From the NCBI GenBank assembly GCA_027924585.1, contig BSBM01000047.1, positions 17,790,001 to 17,854,000 of the forward strand: a stretch of DNA of 64,000 bases. The letters are read 5' to 3'. The position numbers were made by a program, and so were the translations under genes. Position 1 is the stretch's first letter. Each line of letters begins with the position of its first letter. Origin of the DNA: Larix kaempferi (Eukaryota > Streptophyta > Pinopsida > Pinales > Pinaceae). Shown here one piece after another: positions 21,900 to 31,729 of the stretch. The notes beneath the pieces are model-generated. The model was not told the origin of the DNA. It ran no database searches and saw only the letters and a program-made list of their open reading frames with translations.

Positions 21900-23225
21900 G
21901 TATGCGATCTTTCCTACAAAACAAGTTAAATTGCATGATTAGAAACATCTCATAGTTTTCAGAACAAATTCTTTCATATAATGAAATATGTCACACAGTC
22001 ATGCAATTATCTTATCCAATGCTTCAATACAACATTTATCCATATCCGTAACTTTCTAGATGCCTTCCAATCTCTACTAGAACATTGTTAAGAGTGTGCA
22101 CAACTCCCAATATGTTAGCAAAGAGGTTTCATTCTAGATAAGTAGCAATGGAATGTTGTACAGTGCCATAGGCCACTTACCCATCACATGCATATTAGTA
22201 GTATACTGTTCATTAATGCAATTATTCTAATATGCAAAATACACAACCTAAGTCTAGGAACATAGGCACATACATCATTGAACAATATTATTTAAACAAT
22301 GATAATTCAAATACTTATCTTTGTTTGTTTGTTGGGTGGACTCCCTCTCAATCTTTGCTTCCTTGCAAGAACTACTCGAGTGTGCTCCCTCTTGATCTTT
22401 GCTTCCTGGATTACATGTCCTTGAACTTATATTTATCTTGGACCATTATGCATGCTTAAGTGTACACTAGTGTCATGATTTTGCCATCCTCAATATTTCA
22501 TACATAATAATACATTCATTAGTATAAAACAAAATAATCTTAAACATGTATAGGCATGATCATTTCAAACACAAATAATAAGCATTAGTATTCAAGGTTT
22601 AAGAGAAGACTTCTCTTACTCATGCATATTCATATTTTACCATAGAACTCTTCTGGTTAGTCATATCATCAATCAAGGTAAGAGACATAATATGCATAAA
22701 CCCTCGATTACTTAAATTTCTAACTTCATGAATAATCATATACACAAGTATAAGATCCTAACATAGGGTAGGCTTCTAACTTGATATAAGAAAAAACATA
22801 CCTGGTCATTATATTTGCTAGTTATGTCTAGCAATGTTTTCTCGTTCTCTTCAATGACCTGCATAACTCATAAGTTAACCATTGTAGAACCAAAATATAC
22901 ATACCTCTATGTGATCCATGACTATGGATGAGTCTTTGTCTTCATGTCACCATGGTCTTGATCTAGAACTTGATTTTGTACCTTCATGCTAGCGGATAAC
23001 ATTATCCTCATACAACACAACAATGCATTAGTATAATCATAATACAATCATAAGTGTCATAACCCTAATCAATGAATGTCTTCTATCATGCATTCATACT
23101 TTTACTAGGGTGATAAGACAAGTCTAAAATTAAACAAGATTGTTACTAAACTCAATAACATGAAGACAATCATATTGTAAACTTAATCATGAACAGATTT
23201 CAAAACATACATGTAAGTCATACAT
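21900..23225. other. Unrelated AT-rich stretch in place of protease and integrase
   Basis: Between the gag tail (23225) and the start of reverse transcriptase (about 21830) a copia element should have about 2.2 kb of protease and integrase. These 1.3 kb instead show no open frame of note and none of the copia motifs. A local repeat, CTTTGCTTCCT (near 22350 and 22400), is the only structure seen. Either the domains were deleted and replaced, or the element never had them. No LTR or other ends are visible at the borders. Confidence 0.6.
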
Positions 23226-23965
23226 GTCAGATTACTTGTAGTAGTTGTTGTTGTTGTTCCTTTTGTTCTTAGGACAATCTGAGGAAAAGTGTCCTCTTCT
23301 TGGTATGTGTTGTGAGAGCTTGATCTTCATTCCGCATCTTCTCTTCTCAAGCTACAATCCAAGCTTCTTCCTGCGAGCATTCTTCCCACAGCTTACTGAA
23401 AGAGATAAGCTTCTTCCTAGCACAGATTCCTTGGATGAAGGAATACCATGACCTAGGAAGGCCATTAAGAGTGGTCATTACCACTTTTCCATTTTCTATA
23501 TCTTCTCCCATAGCTTCAAGTTGTTCTTTTATCTTGGAGACCGTTGAGAAATAATACTGCATGGTCTCCGCATTCTGGATCTTGATGTTCTTCAATTGAT
23601 TCCTCAAGGTCATCTTTCTGCTTTATGTTCTTCCCTTCAAATAGCTTGGTCAAGGAATCAAACATCTCCTTAGGTGTCTTCAGAGATGACACATGTGGTA
23701 TGAGATGGTCTTTGATAGAATCAACAATGATCCTCTTAGCCTTGACCAAGTTCCTCTTGTGTAAGGCCTTAGTCTCTTCTCCCTCTGGGACAGGAACCCC
23801 TTCACTTATGTAGATGTTCAACTCACTCTCTTCTAGAATTAACCTAATCCTATACTTCCATGCTCGGAAGTTATTAGCCCCTTCAAGCTTATCCTCAAGC
23901 TTGGTGTGGTGGGACATATGAAAGAGTATTTCAAATGGAAATAGAAAAGATTTAGGTCTTACCAC
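23226..23965 (-). pseudogene. Copia gag remnant (minus-strand element)
   Basis: The minus-strand frame starts about 690 bases from the primer site and reads HTKLEDKLEGANNFRAWKYR. This is closely alike to the gag start of the plus-strand copia at 13609, so the two elements are related. The gag core continues through KTPKEMFDSLTKLFEGKN. After a frameshift near 23600 it goes on through LRNQLKNIKIQ to PRSWYSFIQGICARKK. A fragment of the zinc knuckle (RGHFSSDCPKNK, about 23290-23250) and an Asn-rich tail (about 23245-23225) end the recognisable sequence. The frame shifts and the split knuckle make it a pseudogene. Confidence 0.82.
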
Positions 23966-24637
23966 TTGATTTGCAGAAATCTAGATCTCGAGCTAGATTA
24001 GGGTTTGTCAAAGAAACCCTAAAAAATCAAACTTTGAATTTCATACTTCTGAAAGGATAAAAAGATGCGCCTTGATGAGCTGATCAAGCTGGTATACGTA
24101 GAATTTGAAAACTCCAAAGTTTCACCCCTCAAATTTGCTTTTCAAACTTCGAGATTCACTTCGGAGGACCCTGAATTAGGGTTTGATTTTCTCGGAGCTT
24201 CACCCATCCAAAAAGTTTGATCTTGGTCTCTAAACTTCAATTTTTCAGAAGTGCTTCCAACCATGGTCTCAGATTTCAGAAATTCCAGCTTTTGCAGAAA
24301 CCCTAATTTATGGCTTCACTAGAGAGGACCCCAAACTAGGGTTCGATTTTCCTGGAGCTTTACCCAACCAAAAATTTCGATCCAAAGCTCTAAACTTCAC
24401 TTTTTTCAAGGAGCATCCAGCCATGGTCTCAGATTTCAGAAATTCCAACTTTTGTGGAAACCCTAATTTTTAGGGCCGAAACTGAAAATGCTCAGAATTG
24501 AATTATGTTTCGACAGAAAGATGCGACTTGCTAAGGAGAGTCAATCTAGCCTCCTGACTTTCAAGATCTATGGAGAGAAACCCAAAAGACAAGAATCCCT
24601 AGCTTCCGCAACTGCAGAGTGTCTTCTTCTCAGGTTA

Positions 24638-24649
24638 GCTCTGATACCA
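24638..24649 (-). promoter_or_regulatory. Primer-binding site, initiator-Met tRNA
   Basis: The element strand reads TGGTATCAGAGC directly against the LTR end. It is the standard plant copia primer site, and the plus-strand copia at 13146 has the same one. Confidence 0.93.
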
Positions 24650-25244
24650 TGTTAATTTTTTTTTTAGTATCAATTCAATATAATCTAGGATCTTTACTGA
24701 GACAATAACATGTACAACATATCAATCACAACAAGAAATCACAAGGGACAATAGACACACAGAGTTTCCTTGGGGAAAACCATAAAGGTGAAAAACCCCA
24801 ATAACTTCCTTAGAGATAGATAGAGCAATGATATAAAACCGAAGAATAAGAGATAGACTCCTAGCAACAGCTTCTCCTCCTCCACTAGTGCGCAACTCTC
24901 CAATGAGTGTATTGGTGAGAAAGTGAATGATCAAATAGAGTGTCTCCCGCACTGTATTTATACTTGACTTAACTTGCCTAATAACGTTTACTAGGTCGGC
25001 CTCAACTTAACCACATAACATAATGCTGACAAGGCCGACCCCCAATAGGGTGGTCTAATAACCCTTTAACCCACATGACTTATACAAGGCTGACCCCATC
25101 AAGGTGGTCTAATAACCCATCAAGTATAAGTTATGACACTTACAATATAAATGACGACACTTCCGAATAGAGAAATAATACCATCTCTATAGGAGTACAA
25201 TATACATATGTGAAATACGTTGTGTAGTTACAAATACATCAACA
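24650..25244 (-). repeat. 5' LTR of the minus-strand copia element (595 bp)
   Basis: It is the partner of 10851-11454. It carries the same TATAAATA box on the minus strand (24955-24962). It ends directly at the primer-binding site and is flanked on the right by the target duplication TGGGT. Confidence 0.92.
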
Positions 25245-25331
25245 TGGGTCAGTAGCAGGAACTGAAGTGGTTAGTGGTTACCCCTTGATGACTCTCTCCC
25301 ACAGCTTTGGGGGTCATTTTGGGTGCTAACA
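25245..25331 (+). repeat. 3' LTR of the gag-only element, end part
   Basis: The sequence resumes TGGGTCAGTAGC and matches 6014-6103 of the 5' LTR (GGTTACCCCTTGATG near 25276, then GTGCTAACA). It proves that 10851-25244 is an insertion. The first five bases are the second copy of the insertion's target duplication. Confidence 0.92.
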
Positions 25332-25336
25332 CCAAT

Positions 25337-25842
25337 CTATGATGACATATGCAGATTAATTGTACTTTTCGAAGAATGTCAAAGAATATATATCTTAGGC
25401 CAATCAATGATGATGTCTAGAGATTAATTGTACTTTTTGAAGATATTTCCTTCAAACACGTTTATAGGGACATGAATACTGAAGTAGATCTCATGTCTAA
25501 ACAAGTACTTCAACTCAATACTAGAGTAACTCAAGTCTTGGAAATCGATAAAGATGGCATAAAGGAATTTGACCCAAAACCTAGGCTAGATTTTAAATAT
25601 TGCCCATATAAATGGGTCATAGTGAAATAGGGAGGTTCACTTGCTATCATCATGTAGACATCTTTTTTATATGCAATCTTGGGATATTTATACTATTTAT
25701 ATTTTTGAAGATGAACTGAAGGTTTTGAATAGATGTCTCTAGCTAGACACTTAAATGTATGGCTTTCTTCTTATGAACAAAGTTGTTCGATTTTAATAAA
25801 ATCCGAGCTCCGATCTTTTTTTCATGGAAAAAAAAGTGAACA
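25337..25842 (+). pseudogene. LINE RNase H fragment and 3' end, right half
   Basis: It continues 3613-3719 across the insertion. The frame near 25425-25600 reads LIVLFEDISFKHVYRDMNTE, then VDLMSKQVLQLN. This is the C-terminal HVYRE..AD.LSK motif of the RNase H carried by plant L1-type elements. A segment of about 74 bp (AAAGAATATATATCTTAG.. to TTTTTGAAGA) is present twice. The 3' part has AATAAAATCC at about 25796 and ends in an A-run at about 25835-25842, a normal LINE 3' end. The 5' remainder is absent. Confidence 0.6.
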
Positions 25843-27270
25843 TTAATAATGTGTTTGGTGGTGACTATGTATTGATTACATTATTTCTTTATATCTTTTC
25901 AATGTTTCTTTTATGCATTCTAAAGTTCCATAAATTCTTTCAAGTATTCCATCGTTAACTAAATTTTATTTTTATATGGTTAGTGGTGTTATCTTTGTCA
26001 AACTCTTAAAAGCTGCAGCTTTTTAGTTGTCTTGTCTCTTTCATAGTGGTCTCAACTCAATAAGTTTTAACTTTTCTTAAAACTTCAAACAAAACCAATC
26101 TTCTAGCTTAATATCTTAGAGACTTGTTTAGATTCTTTCATGCATACGTTCTTACGCAATAAATAACTTGATCATTTTTCATGCATTAAGTAACCCGGTC
26201 TTTATAAATTTTCAATAACTTGATCCTTTTTCATGCATTAAGTAACCCGGTCTTTATACATTTTAACTTTTAGGCCAACCTTCCTGGTCTTTATAAATTT
26301 TAACTTTTAGGCCAAGCTGCTTCTGGCTTAATATCTTAGATACTTGTTTAGATTCTTCCATGCATGTTTTCTTGTGCATTAAGTAAAACACCTTACCCCT
26401 ATCTGATAGGAGGGAAACTAATACAGAAACTAATATGGTAATTTTTTTGTTTGTTTGCTCACTAATTACATATATATGGTAAACACCTTTTGCTTTAGAG
26501 TGTTTCATCACTAAATACATGTTATGGCATGATTTTTCTTGGAAATTCTAACACTTTGAATATGAAACCTGTGTTTGAAAAAGTTTTTAAATTAAATGCA
26601 AAATTCTATATTAAAATTAAGATGATATATAAAAAAATAAAATTAGGAAACATTAAACATATAAACCTTTTATATTATTATATTATCTTATTTTATATTA
26701 TTAAAACACATCAATGATATATATGTGAATGTAAAAATAACCATTATAGATCCATCTTAACTCTAACTTTATTAAGCATTTAGAGGGATCAAATCTCTTC
26801 ATGTGCAAACCCATTTTAGGGTCTTAAATTTGAGGAAAGGTTTGCCTCTACTATAATTGTCCAAGCACCAACTATTCCAATTTGGAATCATGTTGTAAAT
26901 GCTCATACCTAAATCCTACAAATATGCAAAAATTGGATTAATTAATTAATTACGAGCATTGATCTATCTTAAACTCAGATCTATGAAGCACTGAGAGGGA
27001 TCTATTCATCAAATACACAAAAGTTGCATTCATTAACTCGGATCCTACATGTGCCAAGTTAATGTGATAGATGTGACACATCTCATCCACTTTGAATTGT
27101 AAAATACATCTCACGCAAATTATTAAAATTAAAAATATATATAAATAAAATAATAAATAAGAATATAAAAAATAAATAAATAAATTTATGTTTGAGAAGA
27201 ATAAAACATTGATGTGTGAAAGCAATTCACATAAAAAATAATTAATTAATTTTAAGATGTGTTTACCATT
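25843..27270. other. AT-rich stretch with degenerate local duplications, no gene seen
   Basis: No coding frame resembles a known family. Around 26095-26370 two phrases recur: GCTTAATATCTTAGA..TTCATGCAT (26106 and 26327) and TTTTTCATGCATTAAGTAAC (26176 and 26228). Together they form small nested duplications. The block 26448-26535 recurs near 63025-63105. ATTAATTAATTA runs occur at 26938 and 27240. Confidence 0.6.
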
Positions 27271-27273
27271 AAT

Positions 27274-27298
27274 TAGTCCATGCCGTAGGCATAGACTA
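27274..27298. other. Hairpin TAGTCCATGCC-gta-GGCATAGACTA
   Basis: Arms of 11 bases with one mismatch and a 3-base loop. The arm sequence TTAGTCC.TGCC resembles the hairpin at 36400-36430. Short hairpins of this kind mark ends of rolling-circle elements, but no terminal signature or host junction could be established here. Confidence 0.5.
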
Positions 27299-27888
27299 TA
27301 TGTTCTACTTTTTACTATTAATTTGCTTTGTACAAAAATATTTATAAAACTTTCCTATAATTTATCCAATGTTGAAATAATTTATGTATTTATTTGTATT
27401 TATTTAATAAAATATTTTAATAAGTGTGTAGGTCTAATTGGTGGAAAGTGTTTGAAAAGACAATTTTCATCATTGGCAAGAATTAAGTAAAAATAAAAAT
27501 AAAATGAAAATAGAATGACTTTGAACTTGCAAATGTTAAAATATAAATATTTTGTTTATAGTGGATAACCTTATAGTTAGCATAATGACATACGGATCTG
27601 GTTGACAGGCATCAAGGTTTACAGGTTGACAGGTTTGCAACTTTGAATTTAAACCTTTTTACAATTGTGTTCCTCCTAGAATTCTAAGTGTGGCAGAATC
27701 GAGGTATTGGGCGGTAGTATGGTTTCTATTCTCATATGAGCTTGGTTTTAACCTTACCGTGATTCAACTCTTTCCTGAGATTACATTCATGCCCGTTGTG
27801 CTTTGTGCTTGGTTTCTGTGTGTAATTTTCAAGGCGTTGTGCTTGTTTTTTGTACTTTGATGGGACCTGGCAAAGCGAAAATAAAAAC

Positions 27889-28018
27889 AGGTAAGAAATA
27901 TCACAAGAATCAAGAATCCCTTCTCGGCTCTGGGCTCTGAAATTTTTGAATAAAAAAAGGTAAGAAATATCACAAGAATCAAGAATCCCTTCTGGGCTCT
28001 GGGCTCTGAAATTTTTGT
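27889..28018 (+). repeat. Tandem duplication, 69-bp unit, two copies
   Basis: AGGTAAGAAATATCACAAGA.. through CTGAAATTTTTG occurs at 27889 and 27958 with one clear base change (CTCGG / CTGGG). It lies just upstream of the L-cysteine-desulfhydrase-like pseudogene. Confidence 0.88.
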
Positions 28019-28087
28019 AATGGAAAAGGGGGAGAATCAAAGATTTGAACTAATTGTTTTTGGTTTTCATTTATCCTGCCATTGAAA

Positions 28088-29594
28088 ATGGAGAGAGAGG
28101 AACTGTTGTGTGGGCGTTATTGCTCTAATGGGATTGTGGGTCAAGAAGAGAATAAAATGGGTACATGTGAAATGTGTGAGAAGGATCTCTCAGAGAATCA
28201 CAGGTCGTCTTATTCTGTAAGTACTGCAGATGGAATGGTATTAAGTGAAGAGACCAGAAATCATTCTTTGAATGATAAAAAACAGGGATAAAGAGAGAAA
28301 GACATATTATTGCAGAGGATGACTGTGGTGGTGAGCTAGACTTGATCAACAGAGAATTTGGGCACCATGAACATGGGATATCTCAGATAAACAATTAAAG
28401 TTTCGAGGCCTGCCCTACTTCGGTTTAGATTCACAGTCCAACTAGGCACGTTTGTTCTTGCAACAGCCTGATAGTTTTTATTTTGGGCCTTAACAGGAGG
28501 GGCTATTGCAATCTTGCAAGATAGTAGTTGAGTTGATCATTGCTGCACATGTTGATGAATTTTCCGTAGTGGACAATGCCACCACTGCATTGGCAGTTGT
28601 GCTCCAATAGGTTGCTTGGGAACTCATGGAGAACAGTTTTCAGAAGGGTGATGTCATATTGATGCTTCATTATGCCTATGGCGCTGTGAAGAAGGCAATC
28701 AAGGCGTATGTATGCCGTGCTACAGCATGCATCATTGAGGTTGAATTTCCATTCCCGGTGCGATCCAATGAAGAAATCATACAGAAGTTCAGGGCAGCAC
28801 AGACTGAGGCAAGTGAGATGGCGGTAAAATCAGATTGGCACTCATAAAACATGTAAGTTCCATGCCCTCTGTTCTTGTCCCTGTAAGAGAGTTGATAGGA
28901 ATATGCAGAGATGAAGGGGTAGATCAGGTTTTTGTAGATGGTGCTCATGCTATTGGGAATATAAATATCGATATGCAAGAGATTGGTGCTGATTTCTACA
29001 CTAGAAACCTCCACAAATGGTTTTTATGCCCTCCCTATGTTGCATTTCTTTACTGCCGTCGCACATTCCATTATATTATGCATCACCCAGTTGTTTCTCA
29101 TGAGTTTGGAAACGGATTGTCGGCAGAGTCTAGTTGGGTTGGTACTAGAGACTATAGTGCGCAACTTTGTGTGCCTTCTGTTTTGTAGTTTACTAAAAAT
29201 TTCGAGTGTGGCATTGATGCTATCAGGCAGAAAAATCATGAGAAGGTAGTTGCTATGGGGAAAATGCTGGCCTGGGGAACTGAGTTGGGAACATCTCCAA
29301 AATTATGCTCATCTATGGCGGTGGATGCTTTACCAAATTGTTTGGAGGTTTCATCACACTAGGATGCCTTAAAGCTAAGGTATCGTGTTAGGAAGGAGTT
29401 TGTTGTAGAGGTTCCAATTTATTACAGGGCACAGAAGACAGAGTTGCATTCAGATAGAGGGCCAAGTTTCAAAGCTTATGCAAGAATCTCTCATCAAATT
29501 CACAATACTTTGGAAGACTATTTGAATTTTAAAGATGTTATACTTCAGATTGTGGCAGAGGCTTCTAAATCAAAGGAAGATGTTTGCTGGTGAA
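28088..29594 (+). pseudogene. L-cysteine-desulfhydrase-like (class V aminotransferase family) pseudogene
   Basis: The intact enzyme would use pyridoxal phosphate to release H2S from cysteine. The translated fragments follow the plant family from near the N-terminus to near the C-terminus. The order is INREFGHHEHGISQINN (about 28340), DEFSVVDNATTALAVVLQ (about 28550), KGDVILMLHYAYGAVKKAI, VEFPFPVRSNEEIIQKFR and SSMPSVLVPVRELI. Then come VFVDGAHAIGNI, the cofactor lysine in NLHKWF (about 29013), HHPVVSHEFGNG, SSWVGTRDYSAQL and finally YARISHQIHNTLEDY (about 29490). The frame changes several times and has stops (for example 28394 TAA and 29187 TAG). No intron interrupts the match, so it may be a retrocopy or come from an intronless gene. 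The 28088-28290 frame is an unmatched possible N-terminus. Confidence 0.82.
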
Positions 29595-30175
29595 AGAGGT
29601 AAGTTTTCAGTCAGTTTGAAAATGTATAGGCTATTTTTAAGAGTTTGTTTATGTTTCCCTTTCTGTTCATGGTGATGGAGCATTCACTAGCCAAAGAGGG
29701 TGAGACTCGAGAGATTCAATGAATGAGTTTTATAGATGATTAATTAAGAGGCTATAAATAACATTGCTTGAAATTTTGCGTTTACAGCAAAGTTGTCTGA
29801 AACAGTAGAAATTTGACTTTCTCAAAACTTTTCCAACTTGCTGCCATACTACTAAAAAGTTGAGATCATATTTTGTGTATCTATTTGTGAATGTACATGT
29901 CTATGTCTATGAATATATTCCTCATACATAACAAGTCATCCTGTTTTGACATGCTTCAACTTCAAAGTAATATCGGACTTGCTTTTGATAGCATTTCTTC
30001 TTTGATGACGTAAAATATACTTTAGAAGTCGGTTTTTTATTTTTGTGATCTTATATGTTTCTGCAAAGGGAAAACCAAATTGGTTGTGATATTTATTGGA
30101 CACATTACCCTAATCTCAATTCTCAATATTTTGATTTTATTTTGCGATCTTGATATGTTTCTGCGAAGGGAAAGA

Positions 30176-30330
30176 AGCTTTATCTTGGGCACACAGGCAT
30201 ATCGATGAGCTTTTTTCCATTCATACCCCTTCTAAGCTTTATCTTGGGCATACAAGCATATCGATTAGCCTTTCCATTCATGCCCCTTCTATCGAAGAGC
30301 CTTTTTCCATTCATACCCCTTCTTTCGAGT
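30176..30330 (+). repeat. Short direct repeats around CTTTATCTTGGGCA
   Basis: CTTTATCTTGGGCA(C/T)ACA.GCATATCGAT occurs at 30178 and 30236. TTCCATTCATACCCCTTCT occurs three times with variation up to 30325. Open frames here on both strands reflect the repeat. Nothing coding is recognised between 29600 and 31700. Confidence 0.7.
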
Positions 30331-31343
30331 GGCTTTGCTGGATCCTTTACAAGTATGATTTCAACAGGGCCAAGGGTCACTGTAATGCGATCAACGAATA
30401 GTAAATAGCTAGACCATGATGATTAAAAAACCAAAAGTGGTTGGTGTTGATCTTCCAAACAACAATGATAATGTTGGCGTTTAATAAGCATGGAACTTTT
30501 TATTTCAACCTTAAACTTTGCTAATTCTAAAAAATTCATCCTCTGCACCAAATTCATTCATTCCATATAAGTTAAATGCCCCTGCTGTAATGCAGACTGT
30601 CATTCATTTATTTTTCCTACAGGGATAACCTCAGATTACCCAATTGCATTGGAGATTGTAGGAATCTATGATTGCATTTTCTTTTCTTCTGTTTTGATTT
30701 ATCTGACATTCTATTATGTGTTTTTGCATAGAAACCACCTCCAATTCTATTTGACATTATACCCAATTGCAAAATTCTTTGGCTTTATTTTTTTTCCAAG
30801 AAAAACCTCACAGGGAAATCCAAGGAATGTTTCCCCACATTCATAGATGGCATTCCTAGTAAATCTATTGGTGTAGTTTAGTGTGCCTCACCTAGGGGTA
30901 TTCAAATTGGGCACCTGCCAACATGGAACTAGCCAAATGGCCATCAACATCAGTGACAACGGGTTGAGTTAATCCCTTGGTCTCTTTAGCTTTATATCAT
31001 ATGGATTGATGAGATCTGATTTCTGCAGCCTTATGTTAAGCTGGCCCTTAAAAGGATTGGTTTCCTCTACCTTACCCGAGCAGAGTGAACGGTTGGTCCT
31101 TTTTAGGAGTATTGAGCTCTTTTACTTACTATTATAGCTACAGGTTCAAGGCACCATACCTTGTAAAGTTGAACAGGAAGATCAAAAGAGAGGAAGAGTT
31201 GGCTTAGTTAAGTAAGGTACTTAACTGAGTTAGTAGGGTTGGTTATAAGTTATAATCTACTTTATGCTTCTGCATAGAATCCAAACTCCATGTGAGGATA
31301 TACCCAATTTGGAGTCTAGACTTGCATTTACATCAAATATATT

Positions 31344-31431
31344 GACAATTTGACAGTATCATGATCCTTAATCTGCTCTTTGTCTTTGACAATTTGACAG
31401 TATCATGATCCTTAATCTGCTCTTTGTCTTT
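31344..31431 (+). repeat. Tandem duplication, 44-bp unit, two copies
   Basis: GACAATTTGACAGTATCATG.. to CTCTTTGTCTTT is repeated head to tail with no visible difference (31344-31387, 31388-31431), so the duplication is recent. Confidence 0.9.
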
Positions 31432-31729
31432 TAGCTTGTACACTTTTGTAAAGGACCATAGTTCTGACCCCCATCCATGGTGAACCCAATTAGTGATCCA
31501 AGGGTTACATGATACGAATGATGTGATGATGGTTTTGTCTTCATTTGTTCTGATCTATGTGCCCTAATGTTCGAATCTTTTGCATAAGACCCTTCAATAA
31601 CTCCAATGGTGGATTTGCACATTTGGGAAACCAGGGCCAGTATCAAGTTTCAACTATCATTGTGGTTAACAAGATTGTATTTTCCTTTGTGTTTTTTATT
31701 TTAATAATTTATATTATCTTATGTTTCAG

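Larger units (their letters stand above)
10851..25244 (-). mobile_element. Minus-strand copia-type LTR retrotransposon, middle layer of the nest
   Basis: LTRs at 10851-11454 and 24650-25244 start TGTT and end AACA. An exact 5-bp target duplication TGGGT flanks them (10846-10850 and 25245-25249). On the minus strand the order is 5' LTR (right), tRNA-Met primer site, gag, a gap where protease and integrase should be, reverse transcriptase, RNase H, tandem repeats, polypurine tract, 3' LTR (left). A second copia element (12655-20189) sits inside its tandem-repeat zone. Without that insert it is about 6.9 kb. The LTRs differ at roughly one site in 15, and the coding region is broken everywhere, so it is older than its insert and dead. 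Confidence 0.92.
3720..25331 (+). mobile_element. Gag-only (TR-GAG-like) LTR retrotransposon, outer layer of the nest
   Basis: The element starts TGTTAGCACC at 3720 and ends GGTGCTAACA at 25331. It is flanked by the exact 5-bp target duplication CCAAT (3715-3719 and 25332-25336). Without the 14.4-kb insertion in its 3' LTR it would be about 7.2 kb: two LTRs of about 2.4 kb and an internal region of only 2.4 kb (6104-8549). That region holds a gag-type frame and an unrecognised C-terminal extension. It has no protease, integrase or reverse transcriptase, so the element depended on enzymes supplied by another element. The primer-binding site is of the tRNA-Asp type used by Ty3 families of the Tat/Athila kind. 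The two LTRs differ at many sites, marking it as the oldest of the three nested LTR elements. Confidence 0.88.
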
